From contig PUNK01000010.1 of NCBI GenBank assembly GCA_003552585.1, positions 1 to 64,000 of the forward strand: 64,000 bases of DNA. Direction: 5' to 3'. The notes below the pieces were generated by a model, which searched no databases, had not been told where the DNA came from, and saw nothing but the letters and a program-made list of their open reading frames with translations. Positions 9,736 to 18,700 of the stretch are shown piece after piece; the first letter of the stretch is position 1; every line of letters starts with the position of its first letter. This DNA comes from Thermoplasmata archaeon (GTDB taxonomy: Archaea; Thermoplasmatota; Thermoplasmata; Halarchaeoplasmatales; Halarchaeoplasmataceae). The position numbers and the translations under genes are program-made.

Positions 9736-9767
9736 TAAAGAAAAAGAAAGAAAGGGGTTTTGGGTGG
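9736..9767 (-). terminator. Pyrimidine-rich terminator after P1
   Basis: Just after the P1 stop the transcript reads CAAAACCCCTTTCTTTC and continues as a T-rich tract (TTTCTTTCTTTTTCTTTAA). Archaeal termination commonly uses such T tracts without a strong hairpin. A closely similar sequence follows P2. On the plus strand a separate T-rich stretch at about 9630-9654 (TCCTCCTCTTTTTTCTTTTT) probably ends the Eis-like transcript. Confidence 0.55.
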
Positions 9768-12700
9768 TTATAGTTCATCTCCAAATATGTCATCTTCCGC
9801 ATCTAGATCCTCTTCTTCGAAAGTGTCTTCCTCGATGGGTTCTTCATGATCGTACTCTTCTGATTTGCTCTTCTTCATCACCGAAAAGATTGCGATCAAT
9901 AGAGCGATTATCGCCAGTACAAGTGCTATTATACCAAAGATCCAAGCCATGCTGATATCATCGTCCTGTCTATCGTCTATCTCCTCTTGCTCTTCTATGA
10001 ATTCGCCTAAGTCTGCCTGTAACGCTGCTAAATCGGATTGTAAAGTTGCTATGTTAGCATCTGCCTCTGCAAGTGCTGCTTCAAGACCTGCGATGTCATC
10101 TTCAGCTGTAGATAGATCCATTTCCAAATCTTCTATACTTTCCTGTATCTCATCCAATAATTGTTGCATATCGGATAATTCTGACTCGAGCGCAAATATA
10201 TCGTTTTCGACAGCTGCTATGTCGGACTGTAATGTGCTTACTTGACCCTGTAGATCACTTACCGCTGAATCTAAAGCATCGATGTCATTTTGAAGATTAC
10301 TGATCAGAGTATGGATATTATCTATCTCTTCGCCCAATTCATCTAATTCTGTCCAGAGGTCTTGTATATCAGGCAGATAAAGTGCATATACAGTCATTTC
10401 TGCTGTATTTCCTTGTTCATCTTCAGAAACTACCCTGAATATATTTATTCCATCGATGAGAGTGGTATGATACACAAAACTGCCATCATCACCAACGGGG
10501 ACTTCTTCGTTGTTTATCCATATTTGTACACCGGGGTCGGTCAACCCTTCGATAGTGAAGTCATGGTCAAAGGTTAGTTCTTCAACTCCGTTCGAAGGTG
10601 TGATTATAGAGAATTCGGGATCCATCGTATCGACTTCAAACACCACAGTTCTGGTATACATATTGCCATGACCATCTGTACCTCTAACCTGAACTACATG
10701 TGTCCCATCTTGTAGACCTATAAAGGTATAATCTTTAGAGGTCCCTACATAATCCCAGTCACCATAGTTAATCCTGATTTCATAGGTCATATCCATTAAA
10801 TATCCATAGTCTTCCCATTCCACCGTAACTTGATTTATGTAGAACACTTCTCCGTCCTGAGGTGAAGTAATCTCGAATGCTTCTGCAGGTGGGCTAACAA
10901 ATATTGTTATCATCTCTGTATCCCAGTTACCTTCAGCATCGCTTACCAGAAGTGTTACCTCGTAGATTCCCTGGTATGGGAAGTAATATCCTAAGGTTTC
11001 CCCGTACAAAATTTCTTCATATCCCTCTGCCGCATCTGATACTCCTTCTATATGCCACGTCCAATTAACAACTTCAACGTTATCTGTGGAGCCTGACCCA
11101 TCTAATGTGAACTCTTCTCCAACTCGAGTACTACCCGATTTACCTGCATCTGCAACTGGGTCTTCAGTATCGATAGCGTATATCTCCAAAGTATCGCTGT
11201 CGTAATTCCCTGCCTCGTCGTATACCGTTAGTGTAACATCGTAGTACAGAGCATATTCCAGCGTGTAATTGACTATTCCACCATATAATATGGTCTCGTC
11301 ACCCATTGGATCTTCGATCGTCCACGTATAATTAACAATGCCTACATTATCTGTAGAAGCTGTACCATTGAGTTTGATAGTATCCCCCTGCCAGGCTTCT
11401 ATATCTTCTCCAGCATAAGCCTCCGGCGGTATGGTGTCGATCAAATGGAATCTCCATCCCATTGGATCATATTCTATTCCAACAGATACGAACTCTACCG
11501 AGTTAGCCAGCAATTTTCTGGCTTCAGGAGTATAATCCTTTGTAGCCCATGATGAGCTGGTCTGTCCCATAGTAGATAATACTACTTCATTCTCTACTTC
11601 ATTAACAGCAAATCCATGACCACGAACAGTGCCATCTACTGATACATCTCCAACTATCTCGAAATTTTCATCGATGAAATAGTCGAACCAGAAACCTCTG
11701 TCAGCATCGTAAAGGTTGATAAGATCTCCTTCACTGCCAATGCCATGGAATATAGGGTGATCTTCAGTTATCAACATGTCGACTGGAGCACCTAATCCAA
11801 TATCACCATGAGGATTTACTGGGTCGCCTAAAGCCTCTTCTCTACAGATGAGTCCATCAGCATATCCTGATCCACCACCCCATGAATCCATTATCACAAG
11901 ACCATGCTCAGGAGTTACAGCATCAAAGAAGTCTATTGCTCTTTGGGTGTCCGGTGCGAAAGCAGTACCACTTATCCTTTGGACTACGATTGTATGATAA
12001 TTGTCTATATTGTCTATCAAGTCATAAAGACTCGTCTTTAGTACAATGTTATATTCAGCACCTAATTCTTCTTCTAATATGCTCACGAACACTTCACCGT
12101 CATGATCTGGTTCTGGCCCAGTATCTAAAACTGCTACGTTGACCCCACTACCAGTTGATAGTATTTCTATAGAGTCGGTGTCGTTTTCTACAGGGACAAG
12201 TACAAGTGCTTCAAGATGCCAAGCACCACCTATGCCATAATCTTCGTCGAGATCCTCCCAATCATCAGGGTCATGAGGATCATCGAAGTTGACATATTGT
12301 CCATCATCAACGAATGGCATCATACATCCAAATGGGAAATAGCCACTGCCAAAATCGTCTATTTCAAGTACTATCCAGTATTGACCAGGTGATTCGATAT
12401 ATGCATATTCTTCTAATGCAATTTCGACCCATCCCGCACCTGTTGGAACATAATCATCGGATGAAGCTAACCAGTCTCCCGGAGCACCATCTTCATCTTC
12501 AGCAACATGGGCACGGATATAATTTGCTGCTGGCTCCCAGTCGTAGTAAGCAATTTCACTCACATAACCATCAACTGCATCAGAAAGGTCTAATATCATA
12601 GCTCCGTACCATACACCTGGTGCTGTAGCTCCTACTGCATTATCAGGATCGGTGCGATGATCATGATCATACAACCATCGCCATTGTTCCTCAAACTCAC

Positions 12701-15700
12701 CAACAAACTCGAAGTGTGCGGTTACCTGTTTGTCACTATCCATAATTATAGTTATCTCTTCTTCGGTACCTTCGTAATCTCCGGTCCATTCTACGAAATA
12801 CCAGTCTTCTTCAGGTATAGCAGTTAATGTTACTTCATCACCTTCAACATACTCAACTTCCTCTGGATCGATTTCTACTGTTCCAAATCCCTCAACATCT
12901 ACAGTAAGAGAATATGAAGCTGGATTTATTCTGCCAACGTTATAGTCTTCATATGATGTGAGGACAAACCAGTAATTGTACTGCCCCATGTCCTCCTCAT
13001 CTAATATGTAATCTGCTTCTACTCTACCCTCGATAACACCGGAATGTTCTGCCAATATTTCTCTGGTCACACCATGATAAAATACAACGTTCAAAGGTTC
13101 TCCAGTAGGTGAATCAACATGAACTGATACTGTTTGTTCTAAGCCTTCAACCTCTACACCGTGCTCAGGTTCAGGATCGGTTGCTACAGGGATCGGTTGT
13201 TCTGCCACATAGTCTTCATTCATCTCCATGTTGCCTACTCTATCCACTGCTCTTACCACATAATGCCATCGTACTCCATCATTCGCTTTGCCTTCGTCTA
13301 AGTATATGTAACTTTCAGAACCATCTGCTATTATAGTATCGATCATGGTCGATTCATCCCAAGGACCATCAGATGAATCAGACCTGTAAATCACGTAATG
13401 AGTGGTATCATTTTCTCCAGCTCCATCATCTGGTGAAGCATACCATGTCAACTCGTTTGCATCAGCATTCCATACATCATCGTCCCAATCAACATGTAAA
13501 TTCTCTACAGGTTCTGGTGGAATAGCATTTATAGTCGCACTTGCTGTCTTCCATACGGGTTCAGGTACGTAAGTATGGAAAGTCCAGGTTTCAGACGTTG
13601 TTGTTTCATATCCATCAAAAGCTTCAACGTACCATTGGTAGGTCGAATTCGAGTCTAAGAACAGGAATTCTGCTTCTACTCTTGTATCTGATTCAACACC
13701 TTCTACTGTCACATTTTTAATTTCAATACTATCTTCATCTAAAAGATAGAATGTTACATCCATATCGTCCTCATTTGGATCAGAGACAGAAACATTCAAC
13801 ATAGGAGAATGTGTAACACCTTCTTGGCCGTCATAAGGGATCGGATCTGAAGGAGGATCTGGTGGATAATTGTAGTCTACAAATATCCTCTTAATGATAA
13901 CGGCATCGTTCGGATATTCTTCGTCTTCATGGAACGTTTCCAAAGTTACTAGGTAATCACTTGGAATTACATCTTCATCAGGTGTCCATTCATCGAATTC
14001 TAATTGTATAGATTCTGTAACATTCAAATGATCTACAATTACTTGAGAACTGTATTCTTCCTCAAGATATTCGTTTGTAACTGTTACATTGTCTATCTTC
14101 CAGAACTCACCAACTTCTGCTTCTTCAGTATAGAATTCCCAACCTATCATGACTTCTTCTTCTCCAGAGGCCCAACGTGTAATATCGTAAGAAATCTCGC
14201 CATCACCGATGTTCCTTCCGATTCGGCGGTAGGAATCACCACCATCTAAGGAGAGTAATAGATCCCTATCATTAGTACCTTCGTATTCGGATAAGAAATC
14301 TAAGAACACCCTATAAGTTCCTTCCGAACAATCGAATGCCTCGGTCCATAAAACGTCATTTTCAAAATCATCTATTGGGATTATCTGCATGAAGTCTCCA
14401 TATTCGTCAGACCAAGTATTATCGTTATCATCACGATCTTCAACAGTCCATCCAGGTGGTAGTCCGTCGGTGAAGTCTTCATCTAAGACGATTTCATCAA
14501 GTATCGGATCGATAGTCATTCCCACGGAAGTATTAGTTATGTTCTGGTTACCTAGATTTGTGACTGTGCCCAATACCTCCTGTTCATATTGATATACCGG
14601 TTCTACTGGTGAATCAATTGATGTAGCTTCTAGGTGATATATGATCGGTTTAACATAAACATTCTTCATCAATGTTGCATTATCGGGGTTGACATCTTCT
14701 GGGTGGTAAGCAGTTACGTTGAATTGGTAGCTACCCGCAACTGATGGGGTCCAATCTTCAAAATTTACCGTTATATTTTCTCCCACATCAAGGTCCACTG
14801 TTGTTTCATCAAAATATTCTGTTTCAAGGTAACCGGTCATTACATCATCTATGTACCAGTGGTTTAGATTCCAAGAGTCGCCTTCGAATTCGAACATGAC
14901 CTGTGTACCAGGACCGATATGATCCGTTATATCGACCTCGTATAGATCAGGGCCTACATCTCCTGTTACAGGATTGTCCCATGGCGTTATATCCTCCCAC
15001 TCGTCACCAGGCGTTGACCTAGCTAGCACCCTAGCATTGAAGGTGTCTGAAAAGTGATTGATATACGATCTGAATTCAAGTGTCAGCTCCTCGGCATCCT
15101 GTGTGTCAACTGCAAGTGTCTCAAGATAAGAATAATCTCCTTCTACAGCGGTCCAGCTCAGGTGTGCTTCCGGTGGCTCTCCTCCTGCATTGTCTGTGTT
15201 GGATTGGGTCCAATCATCGGTTTCCCAACCTGGTGGTGGGAATTCACCTGAGAAGTCCTCTATCACTCCGACTATCCTATCTCCCATCGCTGTAACTTCA
15301 AGATCTTCCACATCGTAATCACCGTAATTTGAAACGATCGCACTCACAGGTTGTGTTTCATTCCACACAATGGATTCCGGATAGATTATTTCATCTACAC
15401 CATAGTCATGCACATAATCTATAACTGTTACATATTCAACCTGATAATCGTTGGTCGGGTCTTCATCTCCATCTAGATTTGTAGTAATATTTACAATGTA
15501 TTCACCAACCTCTGAAGGATTCCACTCCTCAAATACAGCTGTTTTATTTTCTCCAGAATCTAGATCTATCGTGATCTCGTCGAAGTATTCTATGGAAAGA
15601 TAATAGATAGATACTTCGTGAATTCTCCAGTAATCAAAGCCACCAGTATCATAATCCGTCGCATTGAATACGATAGCTATCTGAACCTCTTCTTCACCGT

Positions 15701-18700
15701 CTGCGTAAGCTGATATATCATAATCACGGGGATCGTTGTCCGTACCATCAGGACGTATTTGTTCTATCAAATCCCAGGTAACTCCACCGTCTGAGCTGAT
15801 CATGATTCTTCCCTGTGAAGAACCAGAAACAGTACTGTTCCAGAAGTGGTGTTCCAATTCTAGACGTGTGTTAATAGCATCTGTAGCATCGATCATCGGA
15901 CTTATAAGCCACTCGTCCTGGAATGTATCACCTTCTCCTTCACACCTGGCAGTACCGTCACCAATATGTACGGCATGATGCCATGTGTTAGGTGACTCAG
16001 TCGTGTTAACTATGGTCCACTCATCAGGTATTTCTTCGGTAAAGTCTTCATAGAGAAGTTCGTTTACCTGATAGATACTAGCTTCTACTGGCACATCAAC
16101 CTCATCAAGGGTTCCAAAATTTTCTACCTCTGCTTCTACATCTTGTATATCATCTTCCATTATCGTTCCTATCGGTGAATATATCTCTGTAACTCCTACG
16201 TCGTGGATATCTAAAACAATTATGTTTTGTGTCTCATAATCGTTGGTCGGGTCTTCATCATCGGGCAAGTCTGTGGTGGCATTCATGAAGAATTCTCCCT
16301 CTCCTGAGGGGATCCAATCGTCGAATATTGCTGTCTTGGTCTCTCCCGCTTCAATGTCCAAAAAGATTTCGTCCTCGTACTCCTCAGCAAGATACATCAC
16401 AGAAACTTCATGGAGCCTCCAATAGTCAGATCCACCGGTATCATAATCTGTCGCATTGAAAACGAATGCTATCTGAACCTCCTCTTCACCGTCTGCATAA
16501 GTAGATATATCATAATCCCGAGGATCGTTGTCCGTACCATCGGGACGTATCTCTTCTAAGAGTTCCCAGCTATCTCCACCATCGGAACTGATCATGACCA
16601 TACCCGCAGATGCTCCAGAGAAAGAACTGTTGAAAAGGTGATGATCAAGAAGTAGCCTGGTTCCCGTTGCATCCGAAGCATCGATCATCGGACTTATAAG
16701 CCACTCGTCCTGGAATGTATCACCTTCTCCTTCACATCGTGCATGTCCATCAAAGGTAGTACGATGATGCCATGTGTTAGGTTCTTCAGTTGTGTTCTCT
16801 ATCGTCCAATCGTCCGGTATTTCTTCGGTAAAGTCTTCGTAAAGCAAATTAACTATCTCTTCTATAGTTACTTCCACTGGCACATCTATTTCATCATATG
16901 TGCCAAAGTTAGTCACTTCGACTTCCACCGGATGAGGACCGATGGTGTTTACCATTCCAGGAGGAGATAAAATATTAGATACCCCGACATCATGTAAATC
17001 TTCCACTATAATCTCCTGTGTCAAGTAATCGTTGGTCGGATCTTCATCTCCATCCAATAAGGTAGTTGAATTCATTAAGAATCTTCCTTCGCCGCTCGGG
17101 ATCCAATCGTCGAATACTGCTGTAGTATCATCCCCTGCATCCACATCCACCATAACGTCATCGAAATATTCCTCTTCTGGATAACCTAACGAAATGTCAT
17201 CGATAAACCATTGATTGATGTTGAATGAGTTTCCATCGAACGTCCAAGACATGTGGAAATCTTCAGAACCGACATTTTCAGTAATTTGAAGAGTGATTGT
17301 TTCTGGACCAACATCATCATCAGGTGATATAGACCATACCTCGTCCCAGGTTTCACCGTCAGCAGATGTTTCTACTCTAAGATCATAACCTCCAGCGTAA
17401 TCGTTTACAAAGTGTTTAAACGACAGGTCGATCTCACTGATATCCGATGTATCGATAGGAGGAGTATAGCACCTAAAGGTGTCTGTTGCAGAGGGAGACC
17501 AATTAAAGCGTAATTCAGGTGCCTCACCACCTGCATTGTTAGAATCCCATACACCCCAATTCGTGTGTGTCCTAGTCCAGTTATCAGGGAGATCTCCAGA
17601 GCTTATTCCCGAAAAATCTTCTTCAAACATAGTAATAATTTCATGTATGGTGGTTTCCACAGGTACATCCTGTTGATCAGCTGTACCGAAGTTATGTACT
17701 AATACCTCCACCGGATGAGGTCCTTCAGCATTTACATATTCCTCAGGAGATAGTATATCTATAACTCCAACATCATCAACAAGGTCATCTAGAATCTTCT
17801 CGAATTGTAAAGAAGGGCTTTCTACTACTGGTCCCGGATCCTCATCCAGGTACCAAGCTGTGATCACTGCATCATGTTCGACGTAAAGTGCTCCATCTAC
17901 GTCTGGATCCTCGGTAACGTCAATTTGACCCGTAAAGAAGCCTAAATTATCTTCATCCTCAACTAGTGTTACCCACTCTTCATCCAATTGAGTCCCATGT
18001 TCATCTACACTTGTGATATTGATTAGGTAAGTGCCTTCTCCCATCAAATCGTAATCTGCTAGTGATATCTCTACTGTATCTTCACCTCTATATTCGCTCC
18101 TATCAAGGGTTAATTCAGCATCCTTAGGGGGTACGTCAATATAGGGCACATTGTAAATCGATAGTGCATAATCCTGGTTAGCCTCTCCGTCGTTGTTGGC
18201 GTCTTCGGGAACGTTCGTGCCCATGACCCTTATGGTGTAAGTCCCTTCTTCCAAATCGTCTGGATGTATGAAAACGTTCTGTACGTTGTTCACATCATCC
18301 CAACCATCTTCGTTGAAATCGAAATCTGACATGGCATCAGTGTTAGGATAGCTGAAACCACTATCACTTAGACCATCGCCGGTATAATCGAAGGCATTAC
18401 CTCGGAAAATATCGCCACCGGGAGCTTCAACTTCCAGATCAAGATTGTTCTTAAGGGTCGGAGTTCCTCCTTCACTGTCTCCTGCCATAGCGTGTTTATC
18501 GGTCCATGTCAGGGTTATCTTGAGAGGTTCGTCTTCGTCCTCGTAATTTATCTCAAATACATCTATATCACCAGTAGTTAAAAGTGATTCCTGATCATAG
18601 AACTCGAAGCCGATTGGATCGTCAGTTGGATAATGTAATTTTGATATGTCCGGTACACCCCAACCTTCGTCTCTATTGGGCACGTGACCCACGGTATCGC

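Noticed and set aside
9865-10245. Ser/Ile-rich plus-strand frame opposite the P1 coiled coil (and the similar one at 55820-56176)
   Set aside because: Both are antisense shadows of the repetitive Glu/Asp/Leu codons in the coiled coils; no start signal, and they resemble each other only because P1 and P3 do.
13880-17790. Regular repeats considered as a CRISPR array
   Set aside because: Units are about 780 bp, coding, in frame and diverged; no short identical repeats with unique spacers and no cas genes are present anywhere in the window.
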